Shown: positions 10,233-20,255, counted from the stretch's first letter. The stretch is DNA of 64,000 nucleotides from Marinobacter litoralis (GCF_003336705.1 NZ_QMDL01000001.1:62001-126000), one strand, 5' to 3'. Program-made: numbers and translations. The notes: a model not told the origin generated them from the letters alone.

Positions 10233-10658
10233 CTAGCTGAAGGCTTTCTCAACCGCCCAGATGACCAGGGCGTAGCGAAGGCCTTTGCCTATTCCTACCA
10301 AAACAATAAAGTTCAGCCAGGGTACCCTCATCACGCCCCCGATGAGTGTCAGGGCATCCCCGCCCAGTGGCAGCCAGCCGAGCAACAGTGACCATTGACC
10401 GTACCGGTTAAAGCGGTTTCGGGCCTTGTGCAGTTGCATCTCACTAATCGGAAACCAGCGTTTGTCTTTAAAGCGATCGACCTGCCGGCCGATAACCCCG
10501 TTAACAACAGAGCCCAATGTGTTCCCGAGGGTAGCCGCGAGCCAAAGCCAGAACAGGGGCAGCCCTTGATTTGCCAAAGTGCCCAGCAGTATCTCGGAAT
10601 ACGCGGGTAGCAGGGTGGCTGCTGCAAAAGATGTCAAAAACAGGGTGAGGTACGCCAT
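10233..10658 (-). CDS. YqaA-type DedA/SNARE-associated membrane protein
   Basis: This 141-aa inner-membrane protein belongs to the YqaA branch of the DedA (VTT-domain) superfamily, some members of which are now linked to lipid translocation. It has three to four hydrophobic segments, the family features LLPAYSEILL and GNTLGSVVNGVIGR near the N-terminus, and WLPLGGDALTLIGGVMRVPW in the middle. It converges with the upstream kinase gene (stops two bases apart) and is divergent from the chemoreceptor gene. The specific role is unknown. Confidence 0.85.
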   Translation of the reverse strand: MAYLTLFLTSFAAATLLPAYSEILLGTLANQGLPLFWLWLAATLGNTLGSVVNGVIGRQVDRFKDKRWFPISEMQLHKARNRFNRYGQWSLLLGWLPLGGDALTLIGGVMRVPWLNFIVLVGIGKGLRYALVIWAVEKAFS

Positions 10659-10715
10659 GGGCGCTCCATGTTCTACTATGGGTTTTAACGCTTACTTTAA
10701 TGGGTTTTACGTTCT

Positions 10716-12842
10716 ATGAAACACCTATCGCTCCGTTTCAAGCTATACGGCTTAGTGATCGCGCTGTTGTTGCTGCTCAGTCTCAGTATTGTTTTGACCG
10801 CCCAGTGGTCATTGGGATCGATGAAGGAGCGGTTGTCCGATGATACGCGCGATACCGTGCAGGGTATTGTGGTGGACCAGCTCAGTGCAACTGCCGGCCA
10901 ATATGGGGAGCGAGTGGTCGGCAAGTTTGAAGCCGCCTACCAAACACCGGAAACGCTCCGGATTCTGATCAGCCAAAACATAGAAAACGACAAGTTCGGG
11001 CGGATGAGCCGGTGGGCACTGCAGGATGCACTTCGAGCCGTTCTGCAGGAACAGTCTGATATCAGCGCCATTTATGCCCAATTTGAGCCTGATGCCTACG
11101 ATGGTTTAGACGAGTTTTTCAAAGACGGTGCTGCAGAACACAGCAGTGATGAAGGCACGTTAGATATTTACTATTTTCGGAACCCTCAGGGCGAAATCGA
11201 GTTCAGTCGCACAGAAGATCCCTCTGAAAAGTATCTGGATGCCCGCAATGAGTTTGGTGACCGCGAGGCAGAGTGGTACCTGTGTGCGATGGATTCTCTT
11301 CAGCCTTGCCTGCTGGAGCCCTACGACTATGAAATCGAGGACGGCTACTCGGAACTAATGACGAGCCTTATTGTACCGGTTTTGAGTGACGGGCAGTTTG
11401 CCGGAGTGGTCGGTATCGACATCAATCTGAGCACGCTTCAAACCATGGTGACAGAGGTCAGTCAGGGACTGTTTAATGGTGAATCGAAAGTCACCTTGCT
11501 GAGTGAACGAGGTCTGATTGCTGCTTCCAGTCATTATCGGGAACATCTGGGGCGGCCACTTCAGGAGGCCATGCCAGAGCTGGCATCGGATTTTGTCAGT
11601 CTGCACAAACAGGACGGCGGTTACGATGATGGCCACACGCTTGCGGTTGCGCACCCAGTCAAGGTTGCCTTGTCTGGGAGCGAGTGGTCACTGTTAATCG
11701 AATTGCCCAGAGATGTGGCGTTGGCCCATGTGAGCGAAATCATCGCTCTGCTGGACTCTGATGTGACAACTACTGCGACGCGGCAGGCAGTTGTTGCAGC
11801 GGTTGTGGTGTTGATTGCCATTGCTCTACTGATTCTTCTGGTGCGCTCGGTGACAAGGCCTTTGAATGAGATTCGGGATCGGATGCAAAATTTGGCGAGC
11901 GCGGAAGGTGATCTAACCCGAGAGCTGAAGATTGATACCCACGCGGAACTGATTGACCTGGCGGGCGGCTTTAACCAGTTCCTTGCCCGCCTGAGAGAAA
12001 TGATCAGCGACTTGAAAGCGGTCAATATCAAGGTGCGGGCCCAGGCCACCGACATGGGCACGGTCAGCCGGGATATTGATGACCAAACCGGCCAGCAGCA
12101 CGGCGATATCGACAGTGTGGTTACCGCAATGAATGAAATGTCCGCAGCGGCGGGTGAAGTGGCCGGTTTTGCCGGTGAAGCGGCCGATAACGCCCGTGCT
12201 GCGCGGGACGGCATTCAGTTTACCCAAGACACCCTGGGCGCAGCGGTTAAAGAGGTTGATGCGCTGGCGAATGATATGGGGCAGGCCAGTTCGGCGATTG
12301 GGCATGTGGAACAGCGTAGCGAAGAGATCAACCGGATCATCGAGGTCATTCGCGGAATCGCAGAACAGACGAACTTGCTGGCGTTAAACGCGGCCATCGA
12401 GGCGGCTCGCGCGGGCGAACAAGGTCGTGGATTTGCCGTGGTGGCAGACGAAGTACGGAGTCTGGCTTCGAAAACCCGTGAATCCACCGACGAAATCAGC
12501 GATATGATCGAAGCGTTGAAAGGCGATGTCACGGGGGCCGTGTCGGTGATTCAGCATGGTGTAGATCGTGCCTCCGGCGCTGTAGATGGCACCCGGGAAG
12601 CGGCCCATTCTCTGGCCACGGTTGTTGACCGTATCGGAGTAATCGTTGAGCACGTCACTCAAGTGGCGACGGCGGCCGAAGAGCAAAGCTCCGTGAGTGA
12701 GGAGATCAACCGCAACCTGACTAATATCGGGGATGCGGCTACGGACCTGCGTGAACTGGCACAGCGAGTGCGCCAAAGTGGTGAAGCGCTTGACGGCCAG
12801 GTTCAGGTATTGGATGGAGAGTTGAAACGCCTGAAAACCTGA
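10716..12842 (+). CDS. methyl-accepting chemotaxis protein with dCache-like sensor
   Basis: This is a 708-aa transmembrane chemoreceptor. It has TM1 at about residues 10-30 and a periplasmic double-Cache-like domain of about 300 residues ([14 protein letters not shown] is a typical Cache strand). TM2 follows at about residues 348-372, then a HAMP linker ([16 protein letters not shown]). The cytoplasmic signalling hairpin tip is [20 protein letters not shown] with [15 protein letters not shown]. It would signal to CheA/CheW. No che genes are nearby and no C-terminal CheR-binding pentapeptide is visible. The ligand is unknown. Confidence 0.93.
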   Translation: MKHLSLRFKLYGLVIALLLLLSLSIVLTAQWSLGSMKERLSDDTRDTVQGIVVDQLSATAGQYGERVVGKFEAAYQTPETLRILISQNIENDKFGRMSRWALQDALRAVLQEQSDISAIYAQFEPDAYDGLDEFFKDGAAEHSSDEGTLDIYYFRNPQGEIEFSRTEDPSEKYLDARNEFGDREAEWYLCAMDSLQPCLLEPYDYEIEDGYSELMTSLIVPVLSDGQFAGVVGIDINLSTLQTMVTEVSQGLFNGESKVTLLSERGLIAASSHYREHLGRPLQEAMPELASDFVSLHKQDGGYDDGHTLAVAHPVKVALSGSEWSLLIELPRDVALAHVSEIIALLDSDVTTTATRQAVVAAVVVLIAIALLILLVRSVTRPLNEIRDRMQNLASAEGDLTRELKIDTHAELIDLAGGFNQFLARLREMISDLKAVNIKVRAQATDMGTVSRDIDDQTGQQHGDIDSVVTAMNEMSAAAGEVAGFAGEAADNARAARDGIQFTQDTLGAAVKEVDALANDMGQASSAIGHVEQRSEEINRIIEVIRGIAEQTNLLALNAAIEAARAGEQGRGFAVVADEVRSLASKTRESTDEISDMIEALKGDVTGAVSVIQHGVDRASGAVDGTREAAHSLATVVDRIGVIVEHVTQVATAAEEQSSVSEEINRNLTNIGDAATDLRELAQRVRQSGEALDGQVQVLDGELKRLKT

Positions 12843-12990
12843 ACTCGGCCTCCCGCTAAGTATCGGTGCTTACTATGAGCACTATGCGCAGGATCAATTT
12901 TTAATTTTTTCTGCGCGTGTCATTATTTGTCGCAATTACAGTTTTTGTCTTATTCACCACAAGGCGTAGCCCTTGATGCAGGAGGTTGTT

Positions 12991-13233
12991 ATGGAACAGG
13001 TCACGATATACGGTCGCGCAAGTTGTGGTTTTTGTTTGCGAGCCAAAGACCTGTGTGAATCTCAGAGCATTCCCTATACCTGGATTGATATGGTCGAGCA
13101 GGGTTTGAGCAAGCAAGATGTGGCTGAGCGGATCGGTCAGCCCGTGCATACGGTACCCCAAATTCTGGTAGGGTCTGAATACGTCGGTGGTTGTGATGAG
13201 TTTTTCGCGTACGTGCGTCGTCACGGCGTGTAA
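12991..13233 (+). CDS. glutaredoxin
   Basis: This is a small dithiol glutaredoxin of 80 aa that reduces disulfides with glutathione. The active site is CGFC near the N-terminus (TIYGRASCGFCLRAK), followed by the TVPQI cis-proline segment and GGCDEFFAY. I chose ATG at 12991 because a strong AGGAGG lies seven bases upstream. The frame stays open back to 12973, but that would bury the ribosome binding site. A bidirectional terminator follows. It is GrxC-like, though the second residue of the motif (Gly) differs from the usual CPYC. Confidence 0.9.
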   Translation: MEQVTIYGRASCGFCLRAKDLCESQSIPYTWIDMVEQGLSKQDVAERIGQPVHTVPQILVGSEYVGGCDEFFAYVRRHGV

Positions 13234-13265
13234 AAACAGACTCCGCAGATACGCCTCAGCGGCAC

Positions 13266-13301
13266 AAAAAAGCCCGGTTACTTCTCAGTAGCCGGGCTTT
13301 T
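13266..13301. terminator. bidirectional Rho-independent terminator
   Basis: A-tract, GCCCGGTTAC, six-base loop region, GTAGCCGGGC, then TTTT. The perfect inner GCCCGG/CCGGGC stem has U-tracts on both strands. It lies between the convergent glutaredoxin and phosphofructokinase genes and can serve both. Confidence 0.88.
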
Positions 13302-13318
13302 GCTTTCAGGTCCGCTGA

Positions 13319-14581
13319 TCAGAGTTTGAATTCTGTCTTCAGCTTTTTCTCGACCAATTGGTTTTTCAGCTTGGCAACCTTCGGCAGGCCATTTTCAAAA
13401 GGCGGGAAGTTTTCCCCTTCGATCAGCGGCTGAAGGTAGTCGCGGCAGTCCTGAGTAATGCCGAAGCCGTCATCCGTGATGTAGTGGATGGGCATTTTCT
13501 TTTCCTGGTTCGCCACTTCGCTCAAATTGGCTTCGCCGATCGACCAGCGGTAAGGCTTGGCCTGATCGCGCACGATGGTGGGCATCAGTGCCTGCTTGCC
13601 GGCCAGAGCCATTTCCACAGCGGCTTCACCAACTGCGTAAGCCTGTTCAACATCCGTGGCAGACGCGATGTGGCGAGCAGAGCGCTGCAGATAGTCCGCA
13701 ACAGCCCAGTGGTACTTGTGGCCCAGAGCTTGTCTGACCATATTCGCCAGAGCCGGAGCGACACCGCCCAGCTGGGTGTGGCCGAAGGCATCTTTAGCGC
13801 CGGCGTCGGCAACAAAGCGGCCGTCGTCGTATTGGGCACCTTCAGAGGCTACAACCACGCAGTAACCGTAGTCTTTCACGCACTGATCAACACGGGCCAG
13901 GAACTTCTCGCGGTCGAACGGGATTTCCGGGAACAGGATGATGTGAGGCGGTTCACCTTCTTCCTGACCGGCCAAGCCACCTGCGGCTGCAATCCAGCCA
14001 GCGTGACGGCCCATCACTTCCAGAATGAACACCTTGGTGGAAGTTTCGCACATGGACTTGATGTCCAGGCTGGCTTCCAGAGTCGAAGTGGCAATGTATT
14101 TGCCAACCGAGCCGAAGCCCGGGCAGCAATCGGTGAACGGCAGGTCGTTATCGACGGTTTTGGGAACACCAATGCAGGTGATGGGGTAGCCCATTTTGTC
14201 GGCCAATTGAGACACTTTGTAAGCCGTGTCCTGGGAATCGCCGCCACCGTTATAGAAGAAGTAGCCGATGTTGTGGGCACGGAACACTTCAATCAGTCGC
14301 TCGTATTCACGCTGATTTTCGGAAAAGTTCTTCAGCTTGTAGCGGCAAGAGCCGAACGCACCGCCCGGTGTGTGGATCAGCGCCTGAATGTCTTCATCTG
14401 ATTCCAGGCTGGTATCGATCAGTTCTTCGGTCAGGGCACCGATGATACCGTTGCGACCGGCGTAGACTTTTCCGATCAGATCCGGGTACTTGCGTGCGGT
14501 CTGGATAACGCCGCATGCGCTAGCATTGATGACGGCGGTTACTCCGCCAGATTGGGCATAAAATGCGTTCTTGATCGCCAT
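13319..14581 (-). CDS. 6-phosphofructokinase, probably pyrophosphate-dependent
   Basis: This 420-aa protein is of the PfkA superfamily and phosphorylates fructose 6-phosphate. The phosphoryl-donor loop reads NGGGDSQDT rather than the ATP-type GGDGS, and the catalytic segment reads PKTVDNDLPF with Lys where ATP enzymes have Gly. That Lys is characteristic of pyrophosphate-using enzymes, which run the step reversibly. MGRHAGWIAA is the substrate-binding motif. The donor assignment comes from these residues only. It is monocistronic, convergent with glutaredoxin. Confidence 0.9.
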   Translation of the reverse strand: MAIKNAFYAQSGGVTAVINASACGVIQTARKYPDLIGKVYAGRNGIIGALTEELIDTSLESDEDIQALIHTPGGAFGSCRYKLKNFSENQREYERLIEVFRAHNIGYFFYNGGGDSQDTAYKVSQLADKMGYPITCIGVPKTVDNDLPFTDCCPGFGSVGKYIATSTLEASLDIKSMCETSTKVFILEVMGRHAGWIAAAGGLAGQEEGEPPHIILFPEIPFDREKFLARVDQCVKDYGYCVVVASEGAQYDDGRFVADAGAKDAFGHTQLGGVAPALANMVRQALGHKYHWAVADYLQRSARHIASATDVEQAYAVGEAAVEMALAGKQALMPTIVRDQAKPYRWSIGEANLSEVANQEKKMPIHYITDDGFGITQDCRDYLQPLIEGENFPPFENGLPKVAKLKNQLVEKKLKTEFKL

Positions 14582-14725
14582 CGCGGGCTCAAGCCTCCTG
14601 CTGGTTCAAAGTTGCCGCGAATGATACGCCAAACACGGTCGTTTTTCATGAGGGGATGCCGACTCTTGACCCCGCAGAAAGTATGGTAGAGGCTTGGCAG
14701 GATTCAAATCGGAGGCAATATCCTA

Positions 14726-16120
14726 ATGCATATACATATTTTGGGCATCTGTGGCACGTTCATGGGCAGTTTGGCCGTGATTGCGCGGGAACTGGGTCAT
14801 ACGGTGACCGGTTCCGATCAAGGTGTTTATCCCCCCATGAGCACACAGCTTGAGGCCCAAGGTATTGCGCTGATGGAAGGCTACCGGGTGGAGAATCTGG
14901 AGCCCAAGCCCGATTTGGTGTTGATCGGCAACGCCATGTCTCGGGGCAATGTAGAAGTTGAGGCGGTTCTTAATCGCGGTATCGATTACATGTCTGGCCC
15001 GGAATGGTTGTCTCGGGAAGTACTAAGACACCGGTGGGTGATGGCGGTCGCTGGCACCCACGGAAAAACCACGACCACCTCTATGTTGTTATGGATTTTG
15101 GATCAGGCGGGATTCGATGCGGGTTATCTGGTGGGCGGCGTGCCACAGGATTTTCCGGTGTCGGCCCGGTTGGGTAGCAGTGATTTCTTTGTCATTGAAG
15201 CCGATGAATACGACAGTGCGTTTTTCGACAAGCGTTCCAAATTTATTCACTATCGCCCGAATACGCTGATTCTTAATAACCTTGAATACGATCACGCGGA
15301 TATTTTCGACAGCGTCGAGGCCATCGAGCGCCAATTCCACCATGTGGTACGCACGGTGCCGTCGCAAGGGCTGATCATTCGCCCCGCCGTGGATAAGCAT
15401 TTAGACAAGGCGTTGGATATGGGGTGTTGGAGTCCGGTTCAGGACACCGCCATTGGCAGCGAAATATCCCGTACCACCGACTGGCGCGCGGAACTCCTAC
15501 GGGAAGACGGCAGCCAGTTTATGGTGATTCACCATGAGCAGCCGGTGGCGGTATTGAAGTGGAATCTGACCGGTCAACACAACGTTCGTAACGCGCTCTC
15601 GGCCATTGCCGCAGCGCGCCATGTGGGCGTGACGCCGGATCATGCAGTGGCGGCCCTGTGCCGGTTCTCCGGCGTAAAACGCCGCATGGAACGAGTGGGG
15701 GAGGTTGGTGGCGTGACCGTTTATGATGATTTTGCCCATCATCCCACCGCGATTACCTCCACATTGGAAGGATTGCGGAATCAGGTGGGTGACGAGCCGA
15801 TTCTGGCCATCATCGAGCCTCGTTCCAACACCATGAAGCAAGGCGTGCACCAGCAAACTCTGATCCCCAGCACGGCAGCAGCAGACCGGGTGCTGTGGGG
15901 TAATCTCAGTGATATGGATTGGTTGCCGGAGTTGGTGGAAAGCTGGCGGGCAGAACACGGAGAGCTGGATCATCACAGTGTCGAGAATTCTGTCGAGACG
16001 CTGATTGCCCGCGCATTGGAACAACTGCCGGAAACCTGCCACATTGTCATCATGAGCAACGGTGGTTTTGGTGGTATTCACCGCAAACTGGTCGCCGAAT
16101 TGGAGAAAGTGCGTGGCTGA
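14726..16120 (+). CDS. mpl: UDP-N-acetylmuramate:L-alanyl-gamma-D-glutamyl-meso-diaminopimelate ligase
   Basis: Mpl recycles cell-wall tripeptide by ligating it to UDP-MurNAc in the cytoplasm. The 464-aa sequence is a Mur ligase with an N-terminal UDP-binding Rossmann segment (HIHILGICGTFMGSLAVIA), the ATP P-loop GTHGKTTTTSM, the central domain FFVIEADEYDSAFFD and the C-terminal YDDFAHHPTAI. It overlaps ubiX by eight bases, so the pair is likely translationally coupled. Confidence 0.96.
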   Translation: MHIHILGICGTFMGSLAVIARELGHTVTGSDQGVYPPMSTQLEAQGIALMEGYRVENLEPKPDLVLIGNAMSRGNVEVEAVLNRGIDYMSGPEWLSREVLRHRWVMAVAGTHGKTTTTSMLLWILDQAGFDAGYLVGGVPQDFPVSARLGSSDFFVIEADEYDSAFFDKRSKFIHYRPNTLILNNLEYDHADIFDSVEAIERQFHHVVRTVPSQGLIIRPAVDKHLDKALDMGCWSPVQDTAIGSEISRTTDWRAELLREDGSQFMVIHHEQPVAVLKWNLTGQHNVRNALSAIAAARHVGVTPDHAVAALCRFSGVKRRMERVGEVGGVTVYDDFAHHPTAITSTLEGLRNQVGDEPILAIIEPRSNTMKQGVHQQTLIPSTAAADRVLWGNLSDMDWLPELVESWRAEHGELDHHSVENSVETLIARALEQLPETCHIVIMSNGGFGGIHRKLVAELEKVRG

Positions 16121-16724
16121 GGCACCTCAGGTCGTTAATCTTGCTATCACCGGCGCTTCTGGCGCCCAATATGCGCTGCGATTGATTCAGTGTCTGGTGG
16201 CCAATGGTTGCCGGGTGAACGTGATGGTCAGCCGCGCAGCGCAGGTGGTGATTGCCACCGAAACCGACTTCCGCCTGCCGGGCTCGCCGCCTGCTATGGC
16301 CGACGCGTTTACCGCATACGCCGGTGCCGACGAGGGCCAGATTCAGGTGTTTGGTCGTGAAGACTGGTTCTCGGCTCCGGCCTCGGGGTCGGGTGAAAAA
16401 GCCCCGCTGGTGATTTGCCCCTGTAGCACCGGGACACTATCGGCGTTAGCCACCGGTGCCAGCAACAATCTCATTGAGCGTGCCGGTGATGTCGCTCTGA
16501 AAGAGCGCCGGCCGCTGATTTTGGTGCTGCGGGAATCCCCTTATTCAGAAGTGCACCTCGAGAACATGCTCAAACTTACCCGCATGGGCGCTGTCATCAT
16601 GCCGGCGAGCCCCGGGTTTTATCACAAACCGCAATCGATTGAAGACTTGGTGGATTTCATGGTGGCGCGGATTCTTGATCATCTGGGTCTTCCGCAAACG
16701 TTGGTTCCGCGCTGGGGAGAATAG
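16113..16724 (+). CDS. ubiX: flavin prenyltransferase UbiX
   Basis: UbiX joins dimethylallyl phosphate to FMN, making the prenylated-FMN cofactor used by UbiD decarboxylases in ubiquinone synthesis. The 203-aa protein has the flavin-binding ITGASGAQYALRL start, PCSTGTLSALATGASNNLIERA and the C-terminal MPASPGFYHKPQSIEDLVDFMV. I chose GTG at 16113 (VAEAPQVVNLAITGASG); an earlier in-frame ATG would add residues unlike the family. ubiD is not in the window. Confidence 0.95.
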   Translation: MAEAPQVVNLAITGASGAQYALRLIQCLVANGCRVNVMVSRAAQVVIATETDFRLPGSPPAMADAFTAYAGADEGQIQVFGREDWFSAPASGSGEKAPLVICPCSTGTLSALATGASNNLIERAGDVALKERRPLILVLRESPYSEVHLENMLKLTRMGAVIMPASPGFYHKPQSIEDLVDFMVARILDHLGLPQTLVPRWGE

Positions 16725-16857
16725 AAAGCAGAGTAGGGCCATTGCTTGCGTTGGTTTTGGCCAAAGCGATTGATGGTTTTCACCATTGAGTGCGCGCCTC
16801 CCTCGTCACAGACTGGTTAAAGATAAAAACAAGCCACTCGACACGCGAGGTTCTGCC

Positions 16858-17997
16858 ATGATTCCACGTACTCTGTTTGATGCCGATCTTGAAGGTTTTC
16901 GGGATTCCGTTCGTAAGTTTCTCGAGCAAGAGGCGGCGCCTCACCATGAACAATGGGAAAAAGACGGCCAGGTCAGCCGGGAAATCTGGCACAAAGCCGG
17001 CGAGCTGGGCTTTCTGTGCCCGACATTGCCTGAAGAATACGGCGGTGTAGGGGCAGACTTCCGCTATTCCGCTGTGGTCATGGAAGAAGTGGCCAAGGCC
17101 GGTTTGACCGGCATTGGCTGGAGCCTTCACTCGGATATCGTCGCCCCCTACATCTATAACTGGGGTACCGACGAGCAGAAAGCGCGTTACCTGCCCAAGC
17201 TGGCTTCCGGGGAAATGGTGGGTGCCATCGCCATGACCGAGCCAGGTGCCGGTTCTGACTTGCAGGGCGTGAAAAGCACGGCCATTAAAGACGGTGATCA
17301 CTACCTTTTGAACGGTTCCAAAACCTTCATCACCAACGGTCAGTTAGCGGATCTGGTTGTGGTGGTCGCGAAAACCGATCCCAAAGAGGGCGCCAAAGGC
17401 ACCAGTTTGTTCATCGTTGAGTCAACCGCTGAAGGGTTTGAGAAGGGGCAGAACCTGAACAAGGTGGGCATGAAGGCGCAGGATACGTCTGAGCTTTTCT
17501 TTCAGGACGTGAAAGTGCCCGCAGAGAATCTGTTGGGTGGCCGCGAAGGGCAAGGCTTTATTCAATTGATGAGCGAGTTGCCGGCTGAGCGGCTGCAGGT
17601 GGCTCTCACGGCCGTAGCGGCTTCGGAAGCAGCTTGGCAGTGGACTCTCGATTACGTGAAAGAGCGGAAAGCATTTGGTAAGCCGGTTGTGGCGTTCCAG
17701 AATACCCGTTTCAAACTGGCGGAACTGAAAGCTGAAATTACCGCTGCCCGCGTGTTCACGGATCGCTGCCTGGAACTTCATTTGGAGAAGAAGCTGGACA
17801 TCCCAACCGCGGCAATGCTCAAGCAGCACACCACCGACCTGCAATGCAGAGTCATGGACGAGTGCGTGCAGCTGCACGGTGGTTACGGTTACATGTGGGA
17901 GTACCCGATTGCACGCGCATGGGCCGACTCACGTGTGCAACGCATCTATGCCGGCACCAACGAAATCATGAAAGAAATCGTCGCCCGCTCGTTCTAA
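16858..17997 (+). CDS. acyl-CoA dehydrogenase
   Basis: This is a 379-aa FAD-dependent acyl-CoA dehydrogenase of fatty-acid or branched-chain beta-oxidation. Landmarks are AMTEPGAGSDLQGV (FAD/acyl-CoA site), FITNGQLADL, the C-terminal QLHGGYGYMWEYPIAR and RIYAGTNEIMKEIV. The Glu in WEYPIAR lies where long-chain and isovaleryl-type enzymes place features of the active site, so a long-chain-like substrate is possible but not proven. I chose ATG at 16858; the reading frame is open further upstream without a good ribosome site. It stands alone and is followed by a terminator. Confidence 0.9.
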   Translation: MIPRTLFDADLEGFRDSVRKFLEQEAAPHHEQWEKDGQVSREIWHKAGELGFLCPTLPEEYGGVGADFRYSAVVMEEVAKAGLTGIGWSLHSDIVAPYIYNWGTDEQKARYLPKLASGEMVGAIAMTEPGAGSDLQGVKSTAIKDGDHYLLNGSKTFITNGQLADLVVVVAKTDPKEGAKGTSLFIVESTAEGFEKGQNLNKVGMKAQDTSELFFQDVKVPAENLLGGREGQGFIQLMSELPAERLQVALTAVAASEAAWQWTLDYVKERKAFGKPVVAFQNTRFKLAELKAEITAARVFTDRCLELHLEKKLDIPTAAMLKQHTTDLQCRVMDECVQLHGGYGYMWEYPIARAWADSRVQRIYAGTNEIMKEIVARSF

Positions 17998-18008
17998 TAT
18001 CCCTCCAG

Positions 18009-18043
18009 ACGACAGGCTTTGAGCGATCAGGCCTGTCGTTTAC
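18009..18043 (+). terminator. Rho-independent terminator after acyl-CoA dehydrogenase
   Basis: A perfect 9-bp stem ACGACAGGC / GCCTGTCGT with a 13-base loop, ending in a short T run, begins 12 bases after the stop codon. Confidence 0.75.
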
Positions 18044-18127
18044 CAAACTTTACAATTTGCCAAGCCGGTCAAGGTCTCCGGCTTCGGTATTCCCTACAGT
18101 AACGGCACAACCTTCTAACAAGGATAA

Positions 18128-20113
18128 ATGGTTGCCGTGATGAAACGCCTGCTCAGTCTTTCCGTCCCCCTTTTAACGCTTGCGCTCGCCGGTTGTGGCG
18201 AAGATTCAGACCAACTGCCGGTTGATGGTCGTGATTTTGACGGCGTTGGCTACAGCAAGCCTGCGCCTTATTCGGGGCGCGTTATTGATGGCTACCTTCG
18301 GAACGCTCGCGTTTGGCTGGATCTGGATGGCGATGGGCAATATAGCGAGGGTCCGCTCGAGGTTTCATTGGCGAACGGTGAAACTTACACGCTGGCCAAC
18401 GGCGAGCCCACGGCCATGACCGTTGCTGGCGGGCGCTTTGATCTCGATATTTCCGAGCTCGATGTGCCGGGCACTTTGGGCAAAGATTTAGACCCCAGAG
18501 ATTATCCGCTGTATGCGCTGGCGTTGCCGGGCAAAACCGTGGAAGAAACCCGTCACGGTGAGGTGCCGGTCGCGCGCGCTTTCCTGATGTCGGCCAGCCC
18601 TGGTGTGACCAACGTGACGCCGCTGACCACGCTGGCACGCTACCGTGCTGTTGTGGGGAACTCCATTAGCCCAAAGCTGGGCCTCATTCCTCCGGAACGG
18701 TTTGCAGACCTGAACGGGCTGAACTTGCTGAACGATTATGTGCTTGCCAGCGATGACAGGGCCCATGCTTATGCCCGAGCGTTAGTTCGTTTTATGGCGA
18801 GCCAAATCCCGGACGACTACAACGCGTTTCTGGCTGAAAGTGGTAGCGATGGGAAGCAGCGTTTCTTAACAGAAGAGTCCGTGCGGTTACTGGGTATCTC
18901 GTTAGTTCAGAATGCCGCTGAGGTGATGGATTTGGTGGACGCTGCGGCAACCGGTGGGTATGCCAACGTCGACGTGGATACGCTGGCATTGCCTGTTGTT
19001 CCCATTGAGCTCAGCAACCCCGTGCTTTTGACCGCGGTCAAAGTGTCTGCTGATAACAGCAAGTTGCCCTCAAGAGACCTGAGTCCGTCGGCCGAATTGT
19101 TCTTTGACTATTCGGAAGGCGGGCAGTTGTTGTCGGTGTCCAGTCGGGGCTGCATGGACCCATCGTTGCCTGAATTGATGCGGCTGGTGCAGGTGGATGG
19201 CTATATGGGATTACTGCAAACGCAGTGGTTGCCCAGTGCGTCATTGTCGGACCAAGGCCAGGAGCTCTACGAACAAGGCGGTACTCATGAGCAAATCGTT
19301 TTCGATTGGGAAAAGAAGCGTGCTTATTTTGATACTGAGACCCTGTGCCATAAGGACACCCAAGGTATAGAGCCAGAAATCACTGAACTGGAGGGAAGTC
19401 CGGAGATTGTATGGAGCTGGGCGGATAAGACTGCCGTGGTTGAGTCTGTTCCAGGGCTTCCCGATCGGACGATTTCATTTTTGGTTGAGCACTCGCCGGC
19501 TGAGGGATCAGAGGTCATGGAGGAGGCGGATAAGTCGAAAAGAAGTTGGGTTAGTGGGTACCGCGTTGAATCCGAAGCGGGCGGTGAAGTGGAGCGTGCG
19601 GTTGCGTTCTTGGAGGCAGGGTCAGGCGATGTCTGTACGCCGAAGAATCCCGATGATGATCCCGCTGTTCTAGAAAACCCCTATGTGACCCGGCTGTTCG
19701 GTGTAACTCTCTCTGAAGGGCCGGTTTCTTATGAGAGTGCCTACGAATACGACTTCCGCAGTTACAGTGAGCCTCCCTTGGAGCACGGCGGGGAGGGCGG
19801 TCCCGAATTGAATGTTCAGCGGCTACTGAAATATCCGGTACAAAATTCTGCCGCAGCGAGTCTTGGGCGTGTAGATTCGGAAAGCGGCGCGTTCCGGTGG
19901 AATTTGACCTACCCAAGGCTCAACCAAGACGGTGTCACCGAAGAAACTGTAAACCATATTCAGCAAGCTGAGCTGAAGCGAGCCGGCAACACAACGGCAT
20001 GTGGTGAGCCTGTTCAAGAGCGAAGCGGAGTCGCATATGCGCAGCTAAGTTATGAGTACAAGACCCTCACGGATTATTTGATCGACGGGCTAGAGGGTGA
20101 AGTTTCTGAATAG
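18128..20113 (+). CDS. large predicted lipoprotein with EF-hand-like calcium motif
   Basis: This is a 661-aa (or 657-aa) secreted lipoprotein of unknown function. A signal peptide with lipobox LAGC predicts acylation at the Cys and envelope location. Just after it is a segment VIDGYLRNARVWLDLDGDGQYSEG: DLDGDGQYSEG is an EF-hand-like calcium loop in a repeat-type fold common in marine gammaproteobacterial surface lipoproteins. The rest is acidic with scattered Cys pairs (SSRGCMD, ETLCHKD, GDVCTPK) and no catalytic motif I recognise. ATG at 18128 has AAGGA close upstream; ATG at 18140 is an alternative. It is the last host gene before the element. Confidence 0.8.
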   Translation: MVAVMKRLLSLSVPLLTLALAGCGEDSDQLPVDGRDFDGVGYSKPAPYSGRVIDGYLRNARVWLDLDGDGQYSEGPLEVSLANGETYTLANGEPTAMTVAGGRFDLDISELDVPGTLGKDLDPRDYPLYALALPGKTVEETRHGEVPVARAFLMSASPGVTNVTPLTTLARYRAVVGNSISPKLGLIPPERFADLNGLNLLNDYVLASDDRAHAYARALVRFMASQIPDDYNAFLAESGSDGKQRFLTEESVRLLGISLVQNAAEVMDLVDAAATGGYANVDVDTLALPVVPIELSNPVLLTAVKVSADNSKLPSRDLSPSAELFFDYSEGGQLLSVSSRGCMDPSLPELMRLVQVDGYMGLLQTQWLPSASLSDQGQELYEQGGTHEQIVFDWEKKRAYFDTETLCHKDTQGIEPEITELEGSPEIVWSWADKTAVVESVPGLPDRTISFLVEHSPAEGSEVMEEADKSKRSWVSGYRVESEAGGEVERAVAFLEAGSGDVCTPKNPDDDPAVLENPYVTRLFGVTLSEGPVSYESAYEYDFRSYSEPPLEHGGEGGPELNVQRLLKYPVQNSAAASLGRVDSESGAFRWNLTYPRLNQDGVTEETVNHIQQAELKRAGNTTACGEPVQERSGVAYAQLSYEYKTLTDYLIDGLEGEVSE

Positions 20114-20134
20114 CTAGAAAATCGGGGATGCGAC

Positions 20135-20167
20135 AAGCGGTGCGTCTACGCGACTGCCGCTTTTTTT
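20135..20167 (+). terminator. Rho-independent terminator after lipoprotein gene
   Basis: The outer stem is AAGCGG / CCGCTT with an inner GCG / CGC pairing, followed by seven T residues. It lies 22 bases after the lipoprotein stop codon. Confidence 0.8.
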
Positions 20168-20232
20168 AACGGATAAGAAAAAGACCAAGCATTAGGGCTT
20201 GTTGAGCGATTCAAAAAAGGGTGTTTTCGATG

Positions 20233-20255
20233 CCATTTCCTGAGGAAGGAAATGG
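20233..20255. repeat. 8-bp perfect inverted repeat abutting the left attachment repeat
   Basis: CCATTTCC and GGAAATGG are separated by seven bases. The right arm runs into the first bases of the 21-bp direct repeat. It could be a recombination-site component, a fortuitous hairpin, or part of the host tRNA terminator. Confidence 0.5.

Noticed and set aside
18282..18638. Long open frames on the strand opposite the lipoprotein and other core genes
   Set aside because: These are antisense frames created by high-GC codon use, without ribosome sites or recognisable products.
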